A stretch of DNA of 64,000 bases, taken from Janibacter cremeus (GTDB lineage Bacteria > Actinomycetota > Actinomycetes > Actinomycetales > Dermatophilaceae). The stretch spans positions 2,790,001-2,854,000 of the forward strand of contig NZ_JACCAE010000001.1 in assembly GCF_013409205.1 (NCBI RefSeq), in the 5' to 3' direction. This document shows, piece after piece, positions 35,673-43,608 of this stretch. Position numbers and translations under genes: made by a program. The notes under the pieces were generated by a model that made no database searches, was not told the DNA's origin, and saw only the letters and a list, made by a program, of their open reading frames with translations. Numbering within the stretch: position 1 is the stretch's first letter; every line of letters starts with the position of its first letter.

Positions 35673-36875
35673 GTGACCTTCGCGGTCAACGGTTTCGGCT
35701 TCGCCTCGTGGGCATCGCGCATCCCCGACATCAAGTCCGACCTCGCGCTCACCCCGGGGGAGCTCGGCCGCACGTTGCTCGCCGGTGCGCTCGGGTCCGT
35801 GCTCGCGCTGCCGATGGCCGGCCGGATCATCACCGCCCTGGGCGCTGCCCGCACGACGATCATCGGCATCCTCGTCGCTGCCCTCGGCCTCGTGGGCCTC
35901 GGCGCCGGACTCGACCTCGCCGGGCGGGCCGGGGCAACTGCTCTGGGACTCCTCGTCTTCGCCATCGGGGTCTCGCTGTGGGACGTGGCGATGAACCACG
36001 AGGGCGCCGCCGTCGAGCAGCGTCTCGGCCGGACCGTCATGCCGCTCTTCCACGCCTGCTTCTCGGGCGGGACGGTCCTGGGTGCCCTCGTCGCGACGGT
36101 GCTGGTGGCCCTGCACGTGCCCGTCCTAGTACACCTCGCCGGTGCCGGGCTCCTCGTCCTGATGCTGGGGCTGCCCACGGCGCGCGCCTTCCTGGCCACC
36201 GGGGACCAGCCGACCGGCGAGGCGAGGGCCACCGCCGTGTGGGGGAGTGCCTGGCTCGAGCCACGCACCCTGGTCATCGGCCTGGTCGTCCTGGTGGCCG
36301 CGCTCACCGAGGGCACGGCCAACGACTGGATCGCCGTCGCCGTCACCGACGGCCATCAGCAGCAGGGCTGGGTCGGTGTCCTGGCCTTCGCCACCTTCCT
36401 CGGCGCCATGACCTGCGGGCGCCTGGCCGGAGTGATACTCCTCGACCGCTTCGGTCGGGTGCCGGTACTCCGCGGGCTCTTCGCCCTCGCCGGTGTCGGC
36501 TCCCTCCTCGTCGTCCTCGGGTCGACCCCGTTCGCCTTCGCCGGGATCGTGCTCTGGGGGGTCGGAGCCAGCCTCGGCTTCCCGGTGGGCATGAGCGCGG
36601 CCGCGGACGACCCGGCGCGTGCGGCCGCCCGGTTGTCGGTCGTCTCCACGATCGGGTATCTCGCCTTCATCGTCGGGCCGCCCCTGCTCGGCCTGCTGGG
36701 GGACCACGTGGGCGTGCTGCGTTCCCTGCTGGTCGTGGGTCTGCTGTCCCTGCCGGCTCTCGTCGCGGTGGCCGCCGTGCGCGAGCGGTCGTTCGCCCAC
36801 GCCGTGGCCGTTGCCTCCGCGCCCTCGTCGTTGCACACTCGTTCAGTACCCGCCCACCAGGAGGACCACCCATGA
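35673..36875 (+). CDS. MFS transporter
   Basis: 400-aa major facilitator permease with about 12 TM helices. Family signatures: SRIPDIKSDLALTPGELG after TM1, GRIITALGA, MNHEGAAVEQRLG, and GRLAGVILLDRFG in the second half; this is the group of YfkF/FsrB-like exporters with no known substrate. The only in-frame start is GTG at 35673, within the first helix region; ten upstream in-frame residues (RLRRARNAVF) also look like family sequence but have no start codon. Its stop overlaps the next gene (ATGA). Confidence 0.88.
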   Translation: MTFAVNGFGFASWASRIPDIKSDLALTPGELGRTLLAGALGSVLALPMAGRIITALGAARTTIIGILVAALGLVGLGAGLDLAGRAGATALGLLVFAIGVSLWDVAMNHEGAAVEQRLGRTVMPLFHACFSGGTVLGALVATVLVALHVPVLVHLAGAGLLVLMLGLPTARAFLATGDQPTGEARATAVWGSAWLEPRTLVIGLVVLVAALTEGTANDWIAVAVTDGHQQQGWVGVLAFATFLGAMTCGRLAGVILLDRFGRVPVLRGLFALAGVGSLLVVLGSTPFAFAGIVLWGVGASLGFPVGMSAAADDPARAAARLSVVSTIGYLAFIVGPPLLGLLGDHVGVLRSLLVVGLLSLPALVAVAAVRERSFAHAVAVASAPSSLHTRSVPAHQEDHP

Positions 36876-37588
36876 CCGACGGCGTCTTCGCCTCTCCCGC
36901 CACCGTCGAGGACCCGGACGCGCTCGCGGCCACCGAGCAGGCCCAGGGTGACCTCGCCGTGAGCCTTCGGGAGATGGTCGATGCGTGCGTGCGCACGCGT
37001 GTCGATGACGACACGCTGACGGCCGTCGCGCAGGAGGTCCGGACGCTGACGCAGCGGCTTCTCGTACGGGCCCAGAGCGAACCTCTCGGTCTCGAGACCA
37101 CGAGTGGGGGGCGTTTGCGTGATCACGGCAACCCGATGGCCGGCATGCGCAACCCCATCGCTCCACCCCTGGCGGTCACGGGCGACACGGAGGGCACGAT
37201 GAGCGCCACCTTCTGCCTGGGTGCCGGCTACGAGGGCCCCCCGGGGTGCGTCCACGGAGGGATGATTGCGGCCGTCCTCGACCAGGTCGTCGGTTCGGCG
37301 CCGGCGAGGGTCGGGCGCCCGGGGTTGACCGCCTACCTCAACACCACCTACCGACGTCCGACGTTGCTCGGGATCGAGCACGTCGCCCGCGCCTGGGTCG
37401 AGGAGGTGGACGGATGGAAGGTGCGTGCCCGCGGCGACATCCGCGATCCGCAGGGTCGGGTCACGGCTGAGGCCGACGCGCTCTTCGTGGTGCCGCGGTG
37501 GGCCCGTGAGCACCTTGGTACGCCGACCGGGGACGCTGGCGGGGTCGATCCGGGGGACACGGCAGCGCACGACGTCGCCACGTCGTAG
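36872..37588 (+). CDS. PaaI-family hotdog thioesterase
   Basis: 238-aa protein with a helical N-terminal extension (about 100 residues, [20 protein letters not shown]) and a hotdog domain. The active region [20 protein letters not shown] (core [12 protein letters not shown]) is the PaaI/HGG motif, and [10 protein letters not shown] follows. Substrate unknown. ATG at 36872 has AGGAGG upstream and overlaps the MFS stop by 4 nt. The next gene starts 11 bp later. Confidence 0.9.
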   Translation: MTDGVFASPATVEDPDALAATEQAQGDLAVSLREMVDACVRTRVDDDTLTAVAQEVRTLTQRLLVRAQSEPLGLETTSGGRLRDHGNPMAGMRNPIAPPLAVTGDTEGTMSATFCLGAGYEGPPGCVHGGMIAAVLDQVVGSAPARVGRPGLTAYLNTTYRRPTLLGIEHVARAWVEEVDGWKVRARGDIRDPQGRVTAEADALFVVPRWAREHLGTPTGDAGGVDPGDTAAHDVATS

Positions 37589-37598
37589 CGTTGGCGCC

Positions 37599-39848
37599 AT
37601 GAGCGAGCTCGACGACGATCCGCCCGAGGCACCCGAAGCGCTCGAGGTCGAGGACCCCGGAGAGCCCAACTTCGCCCGGATCTTCTTCCCGGCACGGCCG
37701 AAGGCCCTGCGTCCCCGGGCCCGGCTCCGCTCCCAGGCATCGCCCTCGTCGGCACAGCAGCGCTCGGGCGATCCGGTCGGGTCCAACCCGGTCTACGTCG
37801 ACTGGCTGCGCAGTCAGTCGATGCTCCAGGACGCCAAGGACATCTCCAACCAGTTCAGCGGTCTGGGCTCCATGTGGCAGAACCCCTACGCCCGCCCCGA
37901 CCCGCGGGCGGCGGTGCAGACGGCCTCGGTGTGGTTCACCGCCTACCCGATCTCGATGATCACCCGACGCGGGGAGTCCTTCCTCGCCACACTCGCCGAC
38001 CCGGAGCTGTGGGCCGCCTTCGAGCAGATCGGCATCCACGCGGTGCACACCGGACCGGTCAAGCGAGCCGGAGGTCTGTCCGGGTGGAACCCGACGCCGA
38101 GCGTCGACGGGCACTTCGACCGCATCGGGACGCACATCGACGACCTCTTCGGCACCGAGGAGGACTTCCGGGAGATGTGCCGGGTCGCCGCCGAGCACGA
38201 GGGCACCGTCATCGACGACGTCGTCCCGGGACACACCGGCAAGGGTGCCGACTTCCGTCTCGCCGAGCTCGGCGTGGACGACTACCCGGGGATCTACCAC
38301 ATGATCTCCATCCCTGCCGATGAGTGGCACCTGCTCCCGGAGGTCCCCGAGGGCAGGGACTCGGCGAACCTCGACGAGGTCGACGAGATGGCCCTCACGG
38401 AGGCCGGACACATCATCGGCGAGCTGCAGCGGGTGATCTTCCACGTGCCGGGGGTCAAGGACACCAACTGGTCGGCCACGGCGCCGGTCACGGGTCCCGA
38501 CGGCGTGACCCGCCGCTGGGTCTACCTGCACTACTTCAAGGAGGGGCAGCCCTCGGTCAACTGGCTCGACCCCACCTTCGCCGGGATGCGCCTGGTCATC
38601 GGGGACGCCCTCCACAGCATCGGCGACCTGGGCTCCGGGGGTTTGCGGTTGGACGCCAACGGCTTCCTCGGGGTGGAGCGCACCCTCGAGGTCGGCCCGG
38701 CCTGGTCCGAGGGGCACCCGCTCTCGGAGGCCGCCAACCAGCTCATCGGCTCGATGGTGCGCAAGGTGGGTGGCTTCACCTTCCAGGAGCTCAACCTCTC
38801 GATCGAGGACATCAGGGACACCGCGGCCGGCGGCGCCGACCTGTCCTACGACTTCATCACCCGGCCCGCCTACCACCACGCGCTCGCCACGGGGGACACG
38901 GAGTTCCTGCGGCTGACCCTGCGCGAGGCGCAGCGCCTGGGCGTCGACGCGGCCGGGCTGGTGCACGCGCTGCAGAACCACGACGAGCTGACCTACGAGC
39001 TCGTCCACTTCGCCAGTCGCCACCGCGAGGACGTCTACACCTTCCGCGAGGAGGAGGTGACGGGGGAGGAGCTGGCCGAGACGGTCCGCGGGGAGCTGAC
39101 CGACGCGCTGACCGGGGACGCAGCTCCCTACAACCTCGTCTTCACGACCAACGGCATCGCCTCGACGACCGCGTCCGTGATCACCGCGGCGCTGGGGATC
39201 ACCGATCTCGACACCATCACCGACGAGCAGGTCGAGCAGGTGCGTCGTGCCCACCTCCTGCTCGTGATGTTCAACGCACTCCAACCCGGCGTCTTCGCGC
39301 TGTCGGGGTGGGATCTCGTCGGGGCGCTGCCGATCGCGGCGGAGGAGATCGAGGGTCTCCTGCACGAGGGCGACACGCGGTGGATCCACCGGCCGGCCTA
39401 CGACCTGCTCGACGTCGCGCCGGACGAGCAGGGGTCGACGTCAGGCATGCCCCGGGCACGCAGTCTCTACGGACCGGTCGACCGACAGCTGCAGGAGCGC
39501 GACTCCTTCGTCACCCGCCTGCGCGAGATCCTCCACCTGCGCGGCTACTTCGCGATCGCCACGACCCGTCAGGTGGACATCCCCGACGTCGCCCACGAGG
39601 CGATGCTCGTCCTGGTGCACGAGTACGAGCAGGTCCCCGGACAGCTGCAGGTGACCGTGCTCAACTTCTCCGCCGAGCCGGTCGCCGGGACGGTGATCAG
39701 CGAGTGTCTCGAGCCCGGGTCGCGCCTGATGGACCTGGGTGACGGGTCGGCGTTCGGCGAGGTGGACCAGCTGCACGGCTTCCACGTCGAGCTCGATGGC
39801 TTCGCCGGTCTCGCCCTCCTGGTCAGCCCGCCCGAGCAGGCGCCGTGA
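37599..39848 (+). CDS. Unusual GH13 alpha-amylase-family protein (possible trehalose synthase/maltose glucosyltransferase)
   Basis: 749-aa TIM-barrel protein. Catalytic GH13 positions can be placed: nucleophile Asp in [12 protein letters not shown], acid/base Glu in FTFQELNLS, and the third Asp in [11 protein letters not shown]. However the usual N-terminal region I (DxxxNH) is replaced by [17 protein letters not shown], and the loop around it differs, as in GH13 trehalose-synthase-like groups. The ~75-residue N-terminus is acidic and low-complexity. Activity cannot be fixed from sequence; interconversion of maltose and trehalose is the best guess. ATG at 37599. Confidence 0.8.
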   Translation: MSELDDDPPEAPEALEVEDPGEPNFARIFFPARPKALRPRARLRSQASPSSAQQRSGDPVGSNPVYVDWLRSQSMLQDAKDISNQFSGLGSMWQNPYARPDPRAAVQTASVWFTAYPISMITRRGESFLATLADPELWAAFEQIGIHAVHTGPVKRAGGLSGWNPTPSVDGHFDRIGTHIDDLFGTEEDFREMCRVAAEHEGTVIDDVVPGHTGKGADFRLAELGVDDYPGIYHMISIPADEWHLLPEVPEGRDSANLDEVDEMALTEAGHIIGELQRVIFHVPGVKDTNWSATAPVTGPDGVTRRWVYLHYFKEGQPSVNWLDPTFAGMRLVIGDALHSIGDLGSGGLRLDANGFLGVERTLEVGPAWSEGHPLSEAANQLIGSMVRKVGGFTFQELNLSIEDIRDTAAGGADLSYDFITRPAYHHALATGDTEFLRLTLREAQRLGVDAAGLVHALQNHDELTYELVHFASRHREDVYTFREEEVTGEELAETVRGELTDALTGDAAPYNLVFTTNGIASTTASVITAALGITDLDTITDEQVEQVRRAHLLLVMFNALQPGVFALSGWDLVGALPIAAEEIEGLLHEGDTRWIHRPAYDLLDVAPDEQGSTSGMPRARSLYGPVDRQLQERDSFVTRLREILHLRGYFAIATTRQVDIPDVAHEAMLVLVHEYEQVPGQLQVTVLNFSAEPVAGTVISECLEPGSRLMDLGDGSAFGEVDQLHGFHVELDGFAGLALLVSPPEQAP

Positions 39849-39896
39849 GCGAGCTGCCTGGTGTGCGCAGCCACACCCCCTTCGCTGCATGCGTTG

Positions 39897-39910
39897 CGCT
39901 CACGGCGAAC
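39897..39910 (-). promoter_or_regulatory. ClgR-type operator upstream of clpP1P2
   Basis: The minus strand reads GTTCGCCGTGAGCG, an exact match to the published actinobacterial ClgR motif GTTCGC-N5-GCG. It sits 15 bp upstream of the -35-like element of the clpP1 promoter, a good position for an activator. A one-mismatch copy occurs before clpX. Confidence 0.75.
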
Positions 39911-39924
39911 ACGTACCGAGGACG

Positions 39925-39950
39925 GGAAACAGTCCGGGCCGACGAGCGTT
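39925..39950 (+). promoter_or_regulatory. Candidate SigR/SigH-type promoter of clpP1P2
   Basis: GGAAA (39925-39929), an 18-nt spacer, then GTT (39948-39950) resembles the thiol-stress sigma factor consensus GGAAT-N18-GTT with one mismatch. The start codon is 71 bp downstream. A TAGGGT at 39950-39955 is an alternative TANNNT -10 for a housekeeping promoter. Confidence 0.4.
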
Positions 39951-40020
39951 AGGGTCAGTGAAAAGGACAGTCAGGTACAGGCCATTGATCGAAGGCACCG
40001 CCGTCACGGCGGAGAAGCGA

Positions 40021-40653
40021 GTGAGCGTGAGCAACAGCAGCGAGATCGTCGCGGCCGGCCCGCAGGGCGGGATGGGACTCGACGACCACATCTACCAGCG
40101 CCTCCTGAAGGAGCGCATCATCTTCCTCGGGTCGGACGTGCGCGACGACAACGCGAACGCCATCTGCGCCCAGATGCTGCTCCTGGCCGCGGAGGACCCC
40201 GAGCAGGACATCTGGCTCTACATCAACAGCCCCGGTGGTTCGATCTCTGCGGGCATGGCGATCTACGACACGATGAAGTGGATCCCCAACGACGTCGCCA
40301 CCGTCGCGATGGGTCTGGCCGCCTCGATGGGCCAGTTCCTCCTGTCGGCCGGCACGCACGGCAAGCGGTACGCGACCCCGCACGCACGGGTGATGATGCA
40401 CCAGCCCTCGGGTGGCATCGGTGGTACGGCCTCCGACATCAAGATCCAGGCCGAGCAGATGCTGTTCGTCAAGACCCAGATGGCCGAGCTCATCGCCGAG
40501 CACACCGGGCAGACGCAGGAGCAGATCCACATCGACTCCGACCGTGACCGTTGGTTCGGCGCGCAGGAGGCCAAGGAGTACGGCTTCGTCGACCACGTCT
40601 TCGAGCGCTCCGATCAGGCCGGTCGCGGGGACGCCAACCCCGTCAGCGACTGA
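40021..40653 (+). CDS. clpP1: ATP-dependent Clp protease proteolytic subunit 1
   Basis: Serine protease subunit of the heteromeric ClpP1P2 complex. 210 aa. Catalytic triad visible as S102 (GLAASMGQF), H127 (RVMMHQPSG) and D176 (SDRDRWF); the hydrophobic INSPGGS loop is at 69-74. GTG at 40021 is chosen for its GGAGAAG Shine-Dalgarno sequence. It is followed by clpP2 after 31 bp, the two forming an operon under the ClgR-type site. Confidence 0.96.
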   Translation: MSVSNSSEIVAAGPQGGMGLDDHIYQRLLKERIIFLGSDVRDDNANAICAQMLLLAAEDPEQDIWLYINSPGGSISAGMAIYDTMKWIPNDVATVAMGLAASMGQFLLSAGTHGKRYATPHARVMMHQPSGGIGGTASDIKIQAEQMLFVKTQMAELIAEHTGQTQEQIHIDSDRDRWFGAQEAKEYGFVDHVFERSDQAGRGDANPVSD

Positions 40654-40684
40654 GCCCCTTCCCCGCGAGCCACCAGGAGACACC

Positions 40685-41359
40685 ATGAACTTCGACCCCC
40701 AGCTCCGTACCAATCAGCCGGGTGGCGCCCCGATGCGTCCCGGCCCGTCGAACCGCTACGTCCTGCCGCAGTTCGAGGAGCGCACCTCGTACGGCATGAA
40801 GCGCACGGATCCCTACACCAAGCTCTTCGAGGACCGGATCATCTTCCTCGGGGTGCAGGTGGACGATGCCTCCGCCGACGACGTCATCGCCCAGCTGCTC
40901 GTGCTCGAGTCGATGGAGCCCGAGCGCGACATCCTCATGTACATCAACAGCCCCGGCGGCTCGTTCACGGCCATGACGGCGATCTACGACACGATGCAGT
41001 ACATCCGTCCGGACATCCAGACCTTCGTCATCGGCCAGGCGGCGTCCGCGGCTGCCGTGCTCCTGGGCGCCGGCACGCAGGGCAAACGCTTCGCCCTGCC
41101 GAACGCCCGCGTGCTCATCCACCAGCCGGCGCTCGCCGGCGGTGAGTACGGCCAGGCCAGCGACATCGAGATCCAGGCCAACGAGGTGCTACGGATGCGC
41201 ACCTGGCTCGAGGAGACCTGGGCGAGCCACTCGGGCAAGACCGCCGCGGAGGTGCGCGAGGACATCGAGCGCGACAAGATCCTCTCCGCCGAGGAAGCCA
41301 AGGAGTACGGCCTCATCGACGAGGTGCTCAGCCCACGCAAGGCCTCCCTCGAGGACTGA
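40685..41359 (+). CDS. clpP2: ATP-dependent Clp protease proteolytic subunit 2
   Basis: Second ClpP subunit, 224 aa, with a longer N-terminal extension (about 50 residues, NRYVLPQFEERTSYG) than ClpP1, as in other actinobacteria. Catalytic residues S121 (GQAASAAAV) and H146 (VLIHQPALAG); the Asp lies in ERDKILSAEEA. ATG at 40685 with AGGAG upstream. A strong terminator follows, so clpX is transcribed separately. Confidence 0.96.
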   Translation: MNFDPQLRTNQPGGAPMRPGPSNRYVLPQFEERTSYGMKRTDPYTKLFEDRIIFLGVQVDDASADDVIAQLLVLESMEPERDILMYINSPGGSFTAMTAIYDTMQYIRPDIQTFVIGQAASAAAVLLGAGTQGKRFALPNARVLIHQPALAGGEYGQASDIEIQANEVLRMRTWLEETWASHSGKTAAEVREDIERDKILSAEEAKEYGLIDEVLSPRKASLED

Positions 41360-41368
41360 GCGACCACC

Positions 41369-41406
41369 AGCACGAGGGGCCCCGGACCACCGGGGCCCCT
41401 CGTGCT
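41369..41406 (+). terminator. Strong terminator hairpin after clpP2
   Basis: Perfect 17-bp stem (41369-41385 with 41390-41406) and a 4-nt loop ACCA, starting 9 bp after the clpP2 stop. Confidence 0.9.
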
Positions 41407-41430
41407 GCTCGGGCCCGGTCACCACCGTTG

Positions 41431-41444
41431 CGCTCATAGCGGAC
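41431..41444 (-). promoter_or_regulatory. ClgR-like box upstream of clpX
   Basis: The minus strand reads GTCCGCTATGAGCG, one mismatch from GTTCGC-N5-GCG. On the plus strand it shares GTTGCGCTCA..GCG..AC with the clpP1 site, which supports a common regulator. It lies 116 bp upstream of clpX, ahead of a TACCGT -10-like hexamer at 41503-41508. Confidence 0.5.
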
Positions 41445-41559
41445 AAGGAGGACGTGCGCCCGTCCGGGGGTGTCGAATGGGGGTCGAGACACCCCGTTTG
41501 GGTACCGTCGACACACAGGCGACCGGACGGGTCGACCCACCAGGCAGAGAGGACCGGAC

Positions 41560-42837
41560 GTGGCACGAGTCGGAGAGAGTGGCGACCTGCTGAAGTGTTC
41601 CTTCTGTGGCAAGTCGCAGAAGCAGGTCAAGAAGCTCATCGCCGGTCCGGGCGTGTACATCTGCGACGAGTGCATCGACCTGTGCAACGAGATCATCGAG
41701 GAGGAGCTGACCGACTCCGGTGACCTCGGCCTCGAGGAGCTGCCCAAGCCGCGCGAGATCTTCGACTTCCTCGAGACGTACATCGTCGGTCAGGACAAGG
41801 CGAAGAAGGCGCTGGCGGTCGCGGTCTACAACCACTACAAGCGCATCCAGGCCGACGACGGTGCTGCGGCCAAGCGCGACGAGGACCACGTCGACATCGC
41901 CAAGTCGAACATCCTGCTCATCGGCCCGACCGGGTGCGGCAAGACCTACCTCGCCCAGACGCTCGCACGGATGCTGAACGTCCCCTTCGCCATCGCCGAC
42001 GCCACGGCACTGACCGAGGCCGGTTACGTCGGCGAGGACGTCGAGAACATCCTGCTGAAGCTCATCCAGGCGGCCGACTACGACACCAAGAAGGCCGAGC
42101 AGGGGATCATCTACATCGACGAGGTCGACAAGGTCGCCCGCAAGTCGGAGAACCCCTCGATCACCCGGGACGTCTCCGGTGAGGGCGTGCAGCAGGCGCT
42201 GCTGAAGATCCTCGAGGGCACGACCGCTTCCGTCCCGCCGCAGGGTGGACGCAAGCACCCGCACCAGGAGTTCATCCAGATCGACACCACGAACGTCCTC
42301 TTCGTCGTCGGCGGTGCCTTCGCCGGCCTGGAGAAGATCATCGAGTCGCGCGTGGGCAAGAAGGGGCTGGGCTTCGGCTCCGAGCTGCACAAGTCCACGG
42401 ACCTGGCCGAGGCGATCACCGAGGTCATGCCCGAGGACCTGATGAAGTTCGGCCTCATCCCGGAGTTCATCGGGCGCCTGCCGATCATCACCACGGTCAG
42501 CCCGCTCGACCGCGAGGCCCTGGTGGAGATCCTGTCCGAGCCGAAGAACGCACTGGTCAAGCAGTACCGCAAGATGTTCGACATCGACGGCGTGGAGCTG
42601 GAGTTCACCGATGATGCCCTCGAGGCGATCGCCGAGTCCGCGATCGCCCGCGGGACCGGTGCCCGCGGTCTGCGTGCGATCCTCGAGGAGGTGCTCCTCC
42701 CGGTGATGTTCGACGCCCCGAGCGACGAGGGCATCAAGCAGATCGTCGTCACCGAGGAAGTCGTGCGCGACAACGTCCTGCCGACGATCGTGCGTCACGA
42801 GGAGAGCGGCAAGCGCAAGCACAAGCGCTCCGCCTGA
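41560..42837 (+). CDS. clpX: ATP-dependent Clp protease ATP-binding subunit ClpX
   Basis: AAA+ unfoldase that feeds substrates to ClpP1P2. 425 aa. N-terminal zinc-binding domain with C13-x2-C16 and C35-x2-C38; Walker A GPTGCGKT at 122-129; Walker [11 protein letters not shown]; pore loop GYVGEDVE; sensor-2 [11 protein letters not shown] at 41560 gives the conserved start ([17 protein letters not shown]). C-terminus is basic (KRKHKRSA). Immediately followed by the 42859 gene. Confidence 0.97.
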   Translation: MARVGESGDLLKCSFCGKSQKQVKKLIAGPGVYICDECIDLCNEIIEEELTDSGDLGLEELPKPREIFDFLETYIVGQDKAKKALAVAVYNHYKRIQADDGAAAKRDEDHVDIAKSNILLIGPTGCGKTYLAQTLARMLNVPFAIADATALTEAGYVGEDVENILLKLIQAADYDTKKAEQGIIYIDEVDKVARKSENPSITRDVSGEGVQQALLKILEGTTASVPPQGGRKHPHQEFIQIDTTNVLFVVGGAFAGLEKIIESRVGKKGLGFGSELHKSTDLAEAITEVMPEDLMKFGLIPEFIGRLPIITTVSPLDREALVEILSEPKNALVKQYRKMFDIDGVELEFTDDALEAIAESAIARGTGARGLRAILEEVLLPVMFDAPSDEGIKQIVVTEEVVRDNVLPTIVRHEESGKRKHKRSA

Positions 42838-42858
42838 CCCACCTGACAGGATGGACGG

Positions 42859-43608
42859 GTGAGCGCACCCTTCCGGTTGACGACCGGGTCATCGGGCCCT
42901 CGACAGCAGAGCCCGACGACCTGTGGCTCGGCGTGCGCGACCGTGGCGCGGATGCTCGTCGACGCGCCCTTCGCTCGGTGGGTCGTCCATGGTGAGGGGC
43001 ACCCGGTCCCCGGCGCGGAGGGCAGCACGCAGGCCGAGCGCTTCGCGTCCTGGGAGCGCACCGTCCAGGCCCGCACGAATGGCTGGGCGACCCCGGGCGG
43101 GGGACTGGCCATGGCTTGGCCGCGGGCTCTGGGGACACCTCCGTGGGGCCTGAAGCACGAGCTGGAGCACGGTTCCTCACGGGTCGGGACGCGCTATCGG
43201 CTGGTCTCGGTCCGTGGCCACTCGCAGGAGTCGCTGCGCGCCCGGTACCGACGGCTGACCGACCTCGTCGTCGACGGGGAGCCGGCTGCCCTCTACGTGG
43301 GAAACACCCTGCTGCCGCGCCACATCGTCCTCGTCGTCCCGGGTGCACGTCCCGGCGAGCTGATGGTGTACGAGCCGAGCTCCGGCCGGGTGCTGGCCCT
43401 GGCCGAGGACGCGTTCGCCCGGCGACGCCTCGACCTGGGCGGCTGGCCGGTCCCATGGATCCTGATCCAGCCCACCGGGCACCGTCGGGCGGGCGCCGGG
43501 GTGCCGGCCACGGCCCCGTGGCGGGTGCCGCAGCTGAGTCCCGATCCGACTCCGGAGGCGCTGCGCCGGGCGCCGGTCGGGGGGACGCTCAGTTCTTCTT
43601 CGGCTTGA
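42859..43608 (+). CDS. Putative papain-fold (peptidase C39-like) protein
   Basis: 249 aa, no signal peptide. The N-terminus has QQSPTTCGSACATVARML, the arrangement of a C39-like catalytic Cys after a Gln oxyanion residue, and a later RHIVLVV His followed by MVYEPSSGRV, where an Asp/Asn would be expected. I infer a cysteine-peptidase-like fold; the usual Asp is replaced by Glu/Pro here, so activity is uncertain. It follows clpX by 21 bp and converges with valS, the 3' ends overlapping by 20 bp (43589-43608). Confidence 0.7.
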   Translation: MSAPFRLTTGSSGPRQQSPTTCGSACATVARMLVDAPFARWVVHGEGHPVPGAEGSTQAERFASWERTVQARTNGWATPGGGLAMAWPRALGTPPWGLKHELEHGSSRVGTRYRLVSVRGHSQESLRARYRRLTDLVVDGEPAALYVGNTLLPRHIVLVVPGARPGELMVYEPSSGRVLALAEDAFARRRLDLGGWPVPWILIQPTGHRRAGAGVPATAPWRVPQLSPDPTPEALRRAPVGGTLSSSSA

